Assembly: GCA_016719855.1 (NCBI GenBank)
Contig: JADJYH010000003.1
Location: 1-64,000 of the forward strand
DNA: 64,000 nucleotides
Reading direction: 5' to 3'
Source of the DNA: Saprospiraceae bacterium
GTDB taxonomy: Bacteria; Bacteroidota; Bacteroidia; Chitinophagales; Saprospiraceae
Shown here: positions 27,823 through 37,710 of the stretch, piece by piece
Layout of the letters: every line of letters starts with the position of its first letter
Numbering within the stretch: position 1 is the first letter of the stretch
Program-made: the position numbers and the translations under genes
The notes under the pieces: model-generated
Seen by the model: only the letters and a program-made list of their open reading frames with translations
Databases searched by the model: none
Told to the model about the DNA's origin: nothing

Positions 27823-30186
27823 TTATCGCAACAGCGTCAAATCGCCTTTCAATTCGACCTCCGAACCATCGGGCATTTTCACGATGGCGAAGTAAACATA
27901 GACATCGGAGTTCGCATCTTCCCCCTTGAACTTGCCGTCCCAACCGTACAACGAGTCGTTGGGTGGGGTGTTGCTTTTTTCAAAAACCAATTCGCCCCAG
28001 CGGTCAAACACCCGCAGCACCCGCACTTCCCCGGCGCATTTCCCAATCACATAAAACACGTCATTCTTGCTATCGCCGTTGGGACTGAAGGCGTTGGGCA
28101 GGTCGGCCCGTGGCCGAAAATTGACCCTGACCCGCATGCTGTCCGTGGCTTTGCAGCCGAGGCTGTCCGTGACGGTGAGGAGCAGCGTCGTGTCGGAAAG
28201 TGGCAACACGAAAGGGTCTGGGCAATCCGTGCAACTGACCAAATTGGCGGGACTCCATTCCAATGCCCATGCTGGGTTGGGGGCGTGAACGGAACTTGCA
28301 CGGAATCGCAGGTTGGTACTTCGATGCTGTTGGGGAGGCTGAGTTGAATTTTATCGGGTGAATCTATCAGGAAAAACTGTACCCACCTACAACCAAAAGT
28401 ATCCACTACGAAGTACTGGTCGCCGCCCGGCCACAGGCTGTCGTAAACGGTTTGGGAACTGACGGGCGAGTCTTGGTAGGTGAACTGGAGGCTTGGGTCG
28501 TCGGCGACGATGGTCAGTACGCCGTCGTTCACGCCAAAGCAGCTTGCATCCTGCACCTCGCTACTCACCTCGGGGCGGATGGCTGCGCCAAGTTCGATGG
28601 AGTCCACCACCACGCAGCCTGTTGCGTCAGTGACGGTGACAAGGTAGGTTCCCACATCGAGGCCGGTCAGTTGGTTGGTGAAAACGGTGTCGTTTTCCCA
28701 GGTGTAAATGTACGGCGCAACACCGCCGCTTGGGTTCACCGTGACTGCTCCATCGAAGGCGAATGGACAGACGAGGTCGGTGAGGAAGCTGAGTTGGAGG
28801 TCGCAGGAATCTTGAACCACAATTTGGCAATTGCAGCCAGGGATTTCGGAGACGGTTAGGCTTACGGGTAACGCACCAACATTGGCGAAATCCACCACAT
28901 ACCCTTCAAACACCTGATTTGGTAAGTAGCTCCCGTCGTAAGTGTTTGGCGAGCCGAGGGTTTCGGCGACGAGGTCTATGTTTTCGATCAAATCGCAGGT
29001 GGTTGAATCTGACACGGTGTTGAGCGGTATTTTGCCAAAAAGAATATCGTAGTTTCCACTGTTGTCGAACTGCGTGGTTTGCGAAGCGAAAACCACAAAA
29101 CTATCATTCACAACAGACAACGGCTTGGCAAGTCCGGGCGACTCGACTGCCGTGTTTACGTGTTTCGCCCATACTACATCGCCGTTTTTTGTGAGGCGGG
29201 CAATGAACATCCTTTCGTTGTTGCCGCCCTCGTTGTAAGTGCCCTGGGCGATGTAGCCTTCAGGAATTGGGTTTACCTGAATGCCTGCTACGTTAGTGCC
29301 GCCGGGAATGGAATAACTTTTTGCCCAAAGCAATTGACCGTCAATGTTCGTTTTGTAAAAAAACATCTTGGAGTAAGTCAAATCATCGCCAGTCAAGCTG
29401 CCCCTGGCGATGTTGACGATGGTATCGTTTTCGATGAAAAGTGCCATGTTGTAAAGCCGGGCAGAGGAGCTGGGCGAGCGCAAATGGATTCGTGACCAGA
29501 GCAGGTTTCCAGCATGGTCGAACTTCATCAGGGTAGGTCGAAGCTCGTCGAGGCCTGCGCCAAGTCGGCCCTCTCCGGCAAAATAGACCCCGGTGTTGTC
29601 CACGAAATTGCATTGCCGCCGAAATCCCATCGGGAAATCCAGGTGTTGCCCCCGTGTTCCGGTCAATTTCCATCAGGTAGTCGTCAATGACGCTGATTAT
29701 CCCGCCGTGAAAACAAAAATTGCCGTTGGTAGGATTTTCGTACAGGCCATCCAAACGAGAGAAACCAAAGGGTGCAAACCGCCTTGTCCACAGAAAGCTG
29801 TTGTTCTGAAGGTCGTACTTGAAAAGGACGTTGACGGTTTCGCTGTTCAGCTGGTCACGGGCGGAACCAACCAGGTAGCCATCCGAGTCCACCATCATAT
29901 TGGCGATAAAATCATCGCCTGCCGTGAAATCAAAAGCTTGTTGGAGGAGGATGTTGCCAGCCGGGTCAACCAACAACAAGATGGAATGGTCGCCTTCCCT
30001 GCCGCCCATCAGGAAATTGCCACCCTGAAAAGGAATCATGCAAAATGCTTCTTCATTGCTGTTCTGGTTGCCGAAATGGCGGGTGAAAGCGGTCAGGCAA
30101 TCAACGGGGCTAGTTTGTCCCAAAAGCGAAGCGCAGGGCCAAATGAGTTGGAGAAAGAGGCATGTAAAAATTAGGTTGCGGTTCAT
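27823..30186 (-). CDS. Gliding-type (type B) T9SS surface protein (two frameshifts)
   Basis: Secreted protein of about 787 aa. A signal peptide (MNRNLIFTCLFLQLIWPCAS) is followed by beta-propeller-like repeats (YLMEIDRNTGATPGFPDGIS, LMKFDHAGNLLWSRI, GDVVWAKHVN), a SprB-like or PKD-like region (GGVAPYIYTWENDTVFTNQL, VGTYLVTVTDATGC) and a C-terminal gliding-motility-associated CHU_C domain (LPNAFSPNGDSKNDVFYVIG, RVLRVFDRWGELVFEKS). The frame changes near 29609 (an extra T in TTT) and near 28262. The C-terminal domain directs export through type IX secretion. Its function is unknown; adhesion is one possibility. Confidence 0.82.
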
Positions 30187-30342
30187 TTGATGGTCGGTTT
30201 TAGAAGTAATTGCTGTTCAAATAGATTCTTTTATGAATTTTGCCAGCCGAGCACGTGCAGGCACAAAAATAGCACGAATTCAATGGAATGCTAAATTGCT
30301 GATAACCAGTTTTTTAGCAAGGATTTTCTCGGTAACCAAGAA

Positions 30343-31830
30343 ATGGGCGTCATCAAACGGCAAGGCATCAAGCAAAGCGTGGTCACGTATGTGGGCATGC
30401 TCATTGGGGCGGTCAACCTACTGGTACTGTACCCGCTTGCCCTCACGAAGGAGCAGATTGGCATCAGCAAGTTCGTTTTGGATACGGCTGTGCTGGCCTC
30501 GCCGTTCCTGTTTTGGGGTGGTGCAGAGTTGATAGTGCGTTTTTTTCCAAAATTCAAGGACGAGCAAAATGGGCACCGAGGTTACCTGTTTTTCTTGCAC
30601 CTCATCTTCGGGGTCGGTGCAGTGACACTGCTGGTGCTGAGTTTTCTTTTCAAGGACCAACTGCTTGGCTTTTACTCCGAAAAATCAGCCCTTTTTGAGG
30701 ACTACCTCCCGTTCGTGCTGCCGCTTGCTTTTTTGCTCACTGCTGCGGCCATCTTCACCAGCTACGCCTCCAATTTCCAGCGCATAGTCGTACCGTCCAT
30801 TTTCAACGAACTGGTGCCCAAGCTCGGCATGGGTGTTCTCGTGCTTTGCCTGCTGCAAGGTTGGATGGGCTTCGAGGGCATTTTCTGGGGCCAACTTGTT
30901 TTTTACCTGCTCATCCTCATCGGCCAAATCTGGTACGTGGCTTCCCTCGGCCAGCTTCACCTGCGCCCCGACTTTGCTTTTTTGAAAAAACCGTTGCTCA
31001 AGGAAGTGACAAATTTCGGACTCTACGGGCTGGTCGGGACGCTTGGCAGCCGCATCGGGGAGCGCATCAACACCATCATGCTCGGCACCATCGCTACGCT
31101 GGGCGACACCGGTGTTTACACGGTGGCGTTCTTCCTCAGCGATGCCATTGATGCGCCCCGTCGGGCCATTTCACGCATCAGTTCGCCGTTGATTTCCGAC
31201 AAATGGAACGCTGGCAAGCTCGACGAGATTCAGGAGATTTACCAAAAATCAGCACTCAACCAGCTTATCGTTGGGCTTGGGCTGCTGCTGGCTGTATGGG
31301 TCAGCGTGGACGAAATATTTACGCTCATGCCCAATGGAGAGGTGTTCCGGGAAGGCAAGTACGTCATCTTGATTCTCGGCCTGGCCAGGGTTTTCGACAT
31401 GCTCACGGGCGTCAACACCGAAATCATCAGCTACTCCAAGTTGTACAAGTACAATTTTTACCTCGTCATCTTGCTGGCGCTGTGTAGCATCGGGTTCAGC
31501 CATTGGTTCATCCCGATTTACACCATCAACGGTGCAGCACTGGCGACGCTCGTGTCGCTCACGATTTACAACTTGCTGAAATTCATCCTTTTATGGGTGA
31601 AATTCCAATTGCAGCCGTTCACTTGGCCGGTGTTCTGGGTGCTTGCCATCGGAATATTGGCTTACCTTGCGGCGGCTATGCTGCCCCAGCCAGAAGACAG
31701 CAACCCGTTGCTGTGGCTGCTTTTAAAATCTTCAATAACCACAATGGTTTTCGGCGGTTTGGTATGGTATTTCAAGCTCTCGCCCGACATCAACCAATTG
31801 ATTGAAAAAGCGTGGAGAAAGGTAAAATAA
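30343..31830 (+). CDS. Wzx-type polysaccharide flippase
   Basis: A 495-residue membrane protein with about 12-14 hydrophobic helices, such as VTYVGMLIGAVNLLVLYPLA at the N-terminus and VFWVLAIGILAYLAAAMLP near the C-terminus. The family is the MOP/polysaccharide-transport (Wzx/RfbX) flippases, which move lipid-linked oligosaccharide across the inner membrane. IGERINTIMLGTIATLGDTG is the typical conserved mid-segment. It is divergent from the T9SS gene and followed by an FkbM methyltransferase, so it belongs to the surface-glycan group. Confidence 0.88.
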   Translation: MGVIKRQGIKQSVVTYVGMLIGAVNLLVLYPLALTKEQIGISKFVLDTAVLASPFLFWGGAELIVRFFPKFKDEQNGHRGYLFFLHLIFGVGAVTLLVLSFLFKDQLLGFYSEKSALFEDYLPFVLPLAFLLTAAAIFTSYASNFQRIVVPSIFNELVPKLGMGVLVLCLLQGWMGFEGIFWGQLVFYLLILIGQIWYVASLGQLHLRPDFAFLKKPLLKEVTNFGLYGLVGTLGSRIGERINTIMLGTIATLGDTGVYTVAFFLSDAIDAPRRAISRISSPLISDKWNAGKLDEIQEIYQKSALNQLIVGLGLLLAVWVSVDEIFTLMPNGEVFREGKYVILILGLARVFDMLTGVNTEIISYSKLYKYNFYLVILLALCSIGFSHWFIPIYTINGAALATLVSLTIYNLLKFILLWVKFQLQPFTWPVFWVLAIGILAYLAAAMLPQPEDSNPLLWLLLKSSITTMVFGGLVWYFKLSPDINQLIEKAWRKVK

Positions 31831-31864
31831 CTCGTAACCATTCAGCACGTATTGTACAAGCCGC

Positions 31865-31932
31865 TTTGTCATTGCCGAAGGCAACCTGCGACGTCTCGCG
31901 AGACGTCGCAGGTTGCCTTCGGCAATGACAAA
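31865..31932. repeat. Perfect 68-bp palindrome, no spacer
   Basis: The 34 bases 31865-31898 are exactly complementary in reverse to 31899-31932, with no unpaired centre. The centre reads GTCTCG|CGAGAC. It lies in the 153-base gap between the flippase and the FkbM gene, both on the plus strand, and is not followed by a T tract. The arms are unlike the other inverted repeats in the window. Confidence 0.95.
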
Positions 31933-31983
31933 CGAGACGCACACTGTCCAGCTGAATAGTTAAAATAAAACACTCTATCAACC

Positions 31984-32757
31984 ATGTTTGGTAAAATATC
32001 GAGGCTTGCCAGCCTCTTCAGAATATTCGGATTTCATGCTTTTCACCTGATAATCAACCCGTTATTGGGTCGAGCAATTTGGATTCTGCTCAACGGTCGC
32101 AGGGTCTGGCTCAACTTCGATTCGGCCACCTACTACCACCTCATCCATTCCACCGACAAGGTCATGGCGTTGGTGGACGCCGTTCCTCTGGGACTCAAAG
32201 GCGCCATCATTGACGGCGGGGCCAACCACGGTATTTTTTCATTGTTGGCTTCGCAAAAATTCCCGCAGTCTAAAATCTTCGCCATCGAACCCTACCACAA
32301 AATGCTGCCTGTTTTGAAGAAAAACGTGGCTGGCACCCAAGTCGAAATTGTCGAAAAAGCCTTGGCTGCCGAAGACGGGGAGGTCGTTTTTTACACCGCA
32401 CCATCCTCCGACCAAGTAGGCTCGGTCATCAAAGACAACGTGGAGGAGTTCACGGCCAAAGGTGCCGCCATCGTCGAAAGCCGGGTGCCTGCCATTTCGT
32501 TGAAATCATTTGTGAAGCAACAAGATATTGAGCGAATCGCTGTGCTGAAACTGGATGTTCAGGGCCTCGAATTTGCCATCCTCGAACACGCCGACGAGGT
32601 ACTCGCCATCACCGATTGCTTGCTGTTGGAGGTGGTGCTCATTGAACGGACATCGCTGGATTTGCTGGAGAAAGCGAGGAAGTTTTTCCCTTACCACAAG
32701 ATTCTAAACCCCTTGCCTTACGGGGCGGACATTATTTTTTCTAAAACACCGCTTTAG
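31984..32757 (+). CDS. FkbM-family methyltransferase
   Basis: A 257-residue SAM-dependent methyltransferase. GAIIDGGANHGIFSLLASQK is motif I, KIFAIEPYHKMLPVLKKNVA follows, and IAVLKLDVQGLEFAILEHA is the FkbM D-V-Q-G-x-E signature. The N-terminus (FRIFGFHAFHLIINPLLGRA) is hydrophobic and may contact the membrane. It is the second FkbM gene in this region and probably methylates a glycan intermediate handled by the adjacent flippase. The start at 31984 is the first ATG after the palindrome. Confidence 0.85.
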   Translation: MFGKISRLASLFRIFGFHAFHLIINPLLGRAIWILLNGRRVWLNFDSATYYHLIHSTDKVMALVDAVPLGLKGAIIDGGANHGIFSLLASQKFPQSKIFAIEPYHKMLPVLKKNVAGTQVEIVEKALAAEDGEVVFYTAPSSDQVGSVIKDNVEEFTAKGAAIVESRVPAISLKSFVKQQDIERIAVLKLDVQGLEFAILEHADEVLAITDCLLLEVVLIERTSLDLLEKARKFFPYHKILNPLPYGADIIFSKTPL

Positions 32758-32830
32758 GTTGAAATCGAAGGCAAGCATGTGGAGCCATCTGATTAATGGT
32801 GGACTACCCCATTTTTCACAAACCGGATGC

Positions 32831-32859
32831 TTGCAGTAGTCCGCCAAACGGTACATTTG
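32831..32859 (+). promoter_or_regulatory. Promoter for the DinB gene
   Basis: A TTG at 32831-32833 and TACATTTG at 32852-32859, separated by 18 bases, match the Bacteroidota consensus exactly. The ATG follows 20 bases later at 32880. Confidence 0.65.
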
Positions 32860-32879
32860 CCCCATCAAAATCCATTTTC

Positions 32880-33404
32880 ATGAAAAAATCAGACGTAAGC
32901 TGGAATCCAACCTACTTCGACACTTACATCAACAAGGTAGCGGACATCGAACTTTCCGAAGCCTTCGCCCAGAGCCTCGTCGACCTCAACCAACTCGACG
33001 TCAGCGCCCTCCGAGCGCTCGGCGACCAGGTGTACGCTCCTGGCAAATGGACGGTGCGTGACCTCATCCAGCACCTCAGCGACTGCGAGCGCGTCTTCGC
33101 CTACCGTGCCCTGCGCTTCGCCCGCAACGACAAGACGGCGTTGCCAGGCTTCGACGAAAACTTGTACGCCGAGTATTCCGGGGCCAACACCCGTCCGCTG
33201 GAGCAGGTGCTGGAAGAACTCAAACTGGTCCGAAAAAGCACGACTGCCCTGTTCGATACTTTCGACGATGCTGCCCTGCGCCGCACGGGCGTCATGTTCA
33301 ATTCGGAACTGCCCGTCCTCGCATTTGGCTACACGATTGTTGGCCACCAAATCCACCATTTTGGCATTCTGAAGGAGCGGTATTTGCCGTTGCTCAACGC
33401 ATAA
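32880..33404 (+). CDS. DinB-family protein
   Basis: A 174-residue four-helix DinB/YfiT-type protein, probably a metal-dependent thiol transferase or hydrolase. The metal-binding His residues are in VRDLIQHLSDCERVFAYRAL and in the C-terminal GYTIVGHQIHHFGILKERYL. The start at 32880 follows a good promoter and gives MKKSDVSWNP, while the longer frame from 32796 includes the promoter itself. Two genes for small-molecule-type enzymes follow on the same strand, with the next starting 9 bases downstream. Confidence 0.87.
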   Translation: MKKSDVSWNPTYFDTYINKVADIELSEAFAQSLVDLNQLDVSALRALGDQVYAPGKWTVRDLIQHLSDCERVFAYRALRFARNDKTALPGFDENLYAEYSGANTRPLEQVLEELKLVRKSTTALFDTFDDAALRRTGVMFNSELPVLAFGYTIVGHQIHHFGILKERYLPLLNA

Positions 33405-33413
33405 TTTTCCACC

Positions 33414-34061
33414 ATGAAAACGAAAAATACCCGCACCGAAGGAAGCCGCTACTACCCGAAGCGCTACGACTTCGACCCCAACACCCGCAACGCCATTTTG
33501 GACGAAGGGCTGGTCTGCCATGTCTCGTTTGTCCTTGACAATCAACCGTTTATCATCCCCACCAGCTATTGCCGGGTGGACGATACGATTTACCTGCACG
33601 GCTCGGTGGGCAGCCATTTTTTCATGCAAATGGCCAAGGGCATCCCCGTCTGCGTGGCAGTCACGCACGTGGATGGGCTGGTACTTGCCCGCTCCGTTTT
33701 TCACCACTCGATGAACTACCGCTCGGTGGTCGCCTTCGGCAAAACCCGCCTCGTGGAAACGGAGGAGGAACGCTGGCTGGCGGCTGAAAAATTCACGGAA
33801 CACGTCATCCCGGGCCGCTGGGCCGATGCCCGCCCACCCAACAAAAGCGAACTAAAAAAGACCATGTTCATTGCCGTGGAGATGGAGGAGGCGTCTGTCA
33901 AGTTCCGGGCGCACGGCGTCGTGGACGACGAAGAGGACATGGGCATGGAGGTTTGGGCAGGGGTGCTACCGCTGAAGCTCGTACCGCAGGCACCAGAGCA
34001 AGACGAGGCTGGAGTGGGGGGCATCGAAGCACCGGATTATGTGAAAAATTATCAACGTTAG
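33414..34061 (+). CDS. Pyridoxamine 5'-phosphate oxidase-related flavoprotein
   Basis: A 215-residue FMN-binding split-barrel protein of the PNPOx-like group. LDEGLVCHVSFVLDNQPFII, DTIYLHGSVGSHFFMQMAKG and PVCVAVTHVDGLVLARSVFH are the characteristic strands. It continues with MNYRSVVAFGKTRLVE. Members include nitroreductase-like and haem- or F420-related enzymes, and the substrate here is unknown. It starts 9 bases after the DinB stop, consistent with one operon. Confidence 0.88.
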   Translation: MKTKNTRTEGSRYYPKRYDFDPNTRNAILDEGLVCHVSFVLDNQPFIIPTSYCRVDDTIYLHGSVGSHFFMQMAKGIPVCVAVTHVDGLVLARSVFHHSMNYRSVVAFGKTRLVETEEERWLAAEKFTEHVIPGRWADARPPNKSELKKTMFIAVEMEEASVKFRAHGVVDDEEDMGMEVWAGVLPLKLVPQAPEQDEAGVGGIEAPDYVKNYQR

Positions 34062-34122
34062 GATGGCTGACCACCGAAACCAAACACCCAAAACCCTTCA
34101 ACCCAACCTCAATCCTTCAACG

Positions 34123-34993
34123 ATGACCAAAAAACCCGGCATTTGTCAAATGGCTTATTCTCATCTCGCTCTCGCTCACCTGGGGCAGCAGTTTTATCCT
34201 GATAAAGAAAGGGTTGGTCGGCTTCGGCTTCGTGGAGGCGGCCAGCATCCGGTTGATGGCGGCAGGTGCGGCGTTCCTGCCCCTAGGCATGTGGCACTTC
34301 AATAAGATTCCCCGTGAAAAATGGCCTTATTTGTTCCTGATTACCCTGATTGGGATGTTCATCCCGGCCTTTCTTTTTTGCTTGGCGCAGCAGCACGTGC
34401 AGAGTTCGGTGGCGGGAATTTTAAATGCGCTGACGTCGGTTTTCACCTTCGTTTTTTCCATTTTCTTGTTCAAAAAAACCTACAAAATCAGTCATGTTTT
34501 GGGCTTGTTGCTCGGCTTGGCATCTGCCGTGATGCTCATTCTTGAGCGCTCCGATGCTGCGTTCACCTTAAATATTTATGCTGGTTTGATAGTTCTCGCC
34601 ACGATTTTTTATGGCTTGAACATCAACTTGATAAAGCACCACCTCCACGATGTTCCAGCCATTTCATTGTCTGCCGTTTCGGTTTCCATGGGCGGTTTGA
34701 TGGCCTTTTTGTTCGTCTTTCTGCCCCGCCATGAACACTACGCCATGACCGAGGACAAGTGGTGGCCATTGGCTGCCTTGGTTACACTGGGTATTCTGAA
34801 CACGGGACTTGCCACGGTGCTTTATTACAAACTCATCAAAATCACCTCTGCGCTTTTTGCCAGTTCGACCACCTTCGTCATGCCCATCGTGGCGGTGATG
34901 TGGGGCCTACTGGACGGGGAGCTATTCAACTGGGTGCATGCCCTCAGCATCGTAGGCATCTTGACGGCGGTTGTGTTGATTCGAAAAGCCTGA
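34123..34993 (+). CDS. EamA/DMT-superfamily transporter (one frameshift)
   Basis: Ten-helix drug/metabolite transporter. The start MTKNPAFVKWLILISLSLTW appears when the A6 run at 34129-34134 is reduced to A5. The frame then continues IKKGLVGFGFVEAASIRLMA to VHALSIVGILTAVVLIRKA. EamA repeats are visible, for example SVAGILNALTSVFTFVFSIF and FASSTTFVMPIVAVMWGLLD. The substrate is unknown, commonly amino acids or metabolites exported from the cell. It follows the PNPOx-like gene by 61 bases of Pro/Asn-like repetitive sequence. Confidence 0.85.
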
Positions 34994-34994
34994 A

Positions 34995-35882
34995 TCAGTT
35001 TCCCTTCACTGCTTTCGCCATTTTGCGCACCTCGTCCACCCGCTGGTGAAAGACGATTTCGATGCGGCGGTTCATCGAGCGGCCCTCCTCCGTTTCGTTG
35101 GAAGTTTTTGGTTCAAAATCGCCCCGGCCAGCGGCGGTGAGCTGGACGCCGTTCATGTAAAAATCACGGGTCAGCGACTCCGTCACGGCCACCGCCCGAC
35201 TGGTGCTGAAGTCGAGGCGGTTCTTGAATCCCTTAATGCCGGACTGGCTGTCCGAGTGCCCAACGACCTGGATTTGCAGCTCCGGGTGGTTGTTGAGTAC
35301 CCGTGCGATTTTATCCAGCACGGAATTGGTTCCCTTCGTAAACAGGTCGGTGCCCGGCTTGAAAAGCTGCTTTTCTGAAACAACGAGGTATCCCCGGTAG
35401 TCTTTGTGCTCGTAACCAAAATCCTTTGGGGGAAAGTCGAGAAAGGCAGCCTTGAATTCGTTCAAAATAATGTCAATCCCATCCTCTTGTTTTTGCAAGG
35501 TCGTACCGAAGTTGTTGATAACCTGCTCTTTTTCAGCGAGTTGTGCGTCACGCAGCCGCACCTCCTCGTTCAGCGACTGCTGCGTGGACGACGACTGGTT
35601 GCCGAGCCTTTCGATTTCTTTTTCCAGCTTTTTTATCTCAAAAACATGCTTGTCGAAAATCTCCCGCAGGGCGTTTCCTTCGCCCGTTTTTTCGGCGAGG
35701 TCGAGTTTCAGGTGGCCAATTTCACGGCTGAGTTCGAGGTTGCGCACATTGAGGAAGTGCGAGAGGCTGTCCCGGTTTTCTATTTCTGTGAGGAATTTTT
35801 TTTTGCTGACGCAAGCGGAGTTTAGCGAGCAAATGGCCAGCAACATAACTGGAAGGGAAAGCAGGTAAGCGTTATTTTTCAT
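34995..35882 (-). CDS. OmpA-family lipoprotein (paralogue of 22422)
   Basis: A 295-residue envelope lipoprotein. MKNNAYLLSLPVMLLAICSL is followed by a lipobox ending in SAC and then VSKKKF, as in the gene at 22422. A coiled coil (about 30-150) precedes the OmpA-like domain (about 165-285), with LFTKGTNSVLDKIARVLNNH, LQIQVVGHSDSQSGIKGFKN and LTAAGRGDFEPKTSNETEEG leading to RSMNRRIEIVF. The start at 35882 is preferred over 35915 because it begins the signal. It lies downstream of the coiled-coil gene at 35973 with a terminator between. Confidence 0.9.
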   Translation of the reverse strand: MKNNAYLLSLPVMLLAICSLNSACVSKKKFLTEIENRDSLSHFLNVRNLELSREIGHLKLDLAEKTGEGNALREIFDKHVFEIKKLEKEIERLGNQSSSTQQSLNEEVRLRDAQLAEKEQVINNFGTTLQKQEDGIDIILNEFKAAFLDFPPKDFGYEHKDYRGYLVVSEKQLFKPGTDLFTKGTNSVLDKIARVLNNHPELQIQVVGHSDSQSGIKGFKNRLDFSTSRAVAVTESLTRDFYMNGVQLTAAGRGDFEPKTSNETEEGRSMNRRIEIVFHQRVDEVRKMAKAVKGN

Positions 35883-35912
35883 CGTGTTTGTTTGAGCATC
35901 AAAATTAAAAAA

Positions 35913-35946
35913 CAAACCTGCCAGCGTATCATCACTGGCAGGTTTG
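35913..35946 (-). terminator. Terminator between the coiled-coil and OmpA genes
   Basis: Perfect 12-bp arms (CAAACCTGCCAG and its complement) with a 10-base loop. On the minus strand the stem is followed by TTTTTTAATTTT, so it should end the transcript of the gene at 35973, 27 bases after its stop. A T run on the plus side as well means it could act in both directions. Confidence 0.8.
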
Positions 35947-35972
35947 CTTTTTTGGAAAATGTGGGTTGTGGT

Positions 35973-36884
35973 TTATTGCAGCCTGAAACTGGCCGCTCCC
36001 AACATGCCGATGTCGGTGTAAACCGATACCCGGTAGAACCCTGCCTTGAGCTTGTCTTCTAGGTCGTGGGTAAATGTAAGCCGCTGATTTTCAACCACAT
36101 CTGTGTCTTTTTTCTGCACGGCCAGCAAGTCCATTTGTTGGCCATTGACGTTCACCTTCGCCGGAATTGGGTTAGACATTTTGATGGGCGTGCCCTTGTC
36201 GTCGGTGATGACGAGGTACAGCGGTCGCAGCCCCCGGAACTCGGGCTTCACCTCCGTCAGGTCGAAGCTGACGAGGATGCGGCGGGCACGGCCTGCCTTG
36301 GCAGTGGCTTTTGGCCGCTTGCGCTCAACCTCCACCCGGAAGGCGCTGGCCTTGAAATTGGACAGCGTAAGTTTTTTCATCTCATCTTGGATGGTTTTGT
36401 TGAGGTTGGCAAGCGCATCGTTCTCAGATTTTGAACTGGCGAGGTCGGTGGTTAGCTGCCCGGTGACCACTCGCAAGCTATCATTTTCTGCTTGTAGGTT
36501 CTTGATGTTGCCTTCGAGGTTGGCCTTTGCCTTGAGCAGTTGCTCGATTTGCGATTTCAGGTTGACCGTCTCGTTGGCGTTCTGTTTTTTGATTTTGGTG
36601 ATGGCAGCGGATTGCGAGGCGATGGTCTTCTCCGCCGTCACCACGGAACCTTTCAGGTTTTTGTTCTCCTCGGTGAGCACCGTGTAAGCCGTTTCAAGGC
36701 TGTCCACTTGGTGCTGGAGGTTGTCACGGAGGCTGGTCAGGTCGCCGACCTGGCCATTGAGGGTCTCGTTTTGCGAAGTGAGTTCCTTTTTTTCGTTGTT
36801 GGTGTTGTAGCCCCAGTAGCCGAGGCCGATGAGGCCAAGGAGTAGGAGGATGACGAGGATTAGCAAGCCTTTTTTAGCGTCCAT
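35973..36884 (-). CDS. Membrane-anchored coiled-coil protein with C-terminal beta domain
   Basis: A 303-residue envelope protein. One N-terminal membrane helix (GLLILVILLLLGLIGLGYWG) precedes a long coiled coil (about 33-190) and a C-terminal beta domain (about 195-303) with RRILVSFDLTEVKPEFRGLR, PLYLVITDDKGTPIKMSNPI and FYRVSVYTDIGMLGAASFRL. The family name is unknown to me. The protein at 53135 has the same architecture and related C-terminal motifs, so the two are probable paralogues. Short AAGGATT-type repeats precede the ATG. Confidence 0.75.
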   Translation of the reverse strand: MDAKKGLLILVILLLLGLIGLGYWGYNTNNEKKELTSQNETLNGQVGDLTSLRDNLQHQVDSLETAYTVLTEENKNLKGSVVTAEKTIASQSAAITKIKKQNANETVNLKSQIEQLLKAKANLEGNIKNLQAENDSLRVVTGQLTTDLASSKSENDALANLNKTIQDEMKKLTLSNFKASAFRVEVERKRPKATAKAGRARRILVSFDLTEVKPEFRGLRPLYLVITDDKGTPIKMSNPIPAKVNVNGQQMDLLAVQKKDTDVVENQRLTFTHDLEDKLKAGFYRVSVYTDIGMLGAASFRLQ

Positions 36885-37042
36885 TTTTTGAAGGATTTAA
36901 GGATTAAGGGAATGAAGGATCGAAGGATTGTTGGGGCGGATGGTTCAAAACTAATTGGTTGTCAACCATTTAAAAGCAAAAATAGCCCAGATGTTGTGCT
37001 AAGCAAGTGAGTAAAGTCAGTTTTAGCTGTTTTTTTCAAAAA

Positions 37043-37585
37043 TCAGAAAGCGAGGAATGCATCTGCCTGTTTTTCGATGGCCTTGAGTGTGCCGATGTCA
37101 GTGATGGTGCCGTTTTCGTCCAGCAGTTTTTCGATGCTGGAGATGGGGAGGATTTTGGGAAGTACCACCGTGCCCACGTGGTGGAGGATGCCGATTAGGT
37201 GCTCGATTCCCCGGAGGTTGCCAGCTCGGCCGCTGGCTACGCCGACGAGCGCTGCTTTTTTGCCAAAAAAACTGGCCTTGTACTCCCGGATGGAACAGGC
37301 ATCGAGGAAGAGCTTGAGGACGCCAGGTAATCCGCCGTTGTATTCGGGTATTACAAAAACAAACTTCTTGGCAGGCAATATATACTCGTCTTGTAGAGCA
37401 GCGAGGCTGGGCGACTGCGCACCTTTTTCGTACATGTCCGGGTGGAACCAATCGTGAGGGATGTTCTCAAGCGCCAGCAGTTTCACTGGCTCATCAGACT
37501 TTGCGCTGAGTAGGTTGAAATAATAGTTGGCAAAATGCAGTGCTTCGCTGTTGAGCCGATTGGTGCCTGAAATGACGGTGATCAT
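37043..37585 (-). CDS. NAD(P)H-dependent FMN reductase
   Basis: A 180-residue flavodoxin-fold oxidoreductase. ITVISGTNRLNSEALHFANY carries the FMN-phosphate-binding SGTNR loop, and FVFVIPEYNGGLPGVLKLFL is the conserved PEYNG motif of the NADPH-dependent FMN reductases. It continues KKAALVGVASGRAGNLRG. The start at 37585 places this motif at the N-terminus. It lies next to paaCBA on the same strand and might supply electrons to the epoxidase, but this is inference; the canonical partner is PaaE, not seen here. Confidence 0.87.
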   Translation of the reverse strand: MITVISGTNRLNSEALHFANYYFNLLSAKSDEPVKLLALENIPHDWFHPDMYEKGAQSPSLAALQDEYILPAKKFVFVIPEYNGGLPGVLKLFLDACSIREYKASFFGKKAALVGVASGRAGNLRGIEHLIGILHHVGTVVLPKILPISSIEKLLDENGTITDIGTLKAIEKQADAFLAF

Positions 37586-37710
37586 GCTGTTTTGAAGGAA
37601 TAAGTGCAGGGCGAAAGTAAAAAGTGTCGTTCCGTTCACTCTGGCCCTTTGCGAAAATTCACCTCAAAACAAGTTTTTGCGGCAATGGTTTAGGTTTGAT
37701 TTTTCAGTGC

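Noticed and set aside
37043..37585. The FMN reductase as PaaE
   Set aside because: PaaE is a ferredoxin-NADP reductase-type protein with a 2Fe-2S domain; this gene is a short flavodoxin-fold protein without Cys clusters.
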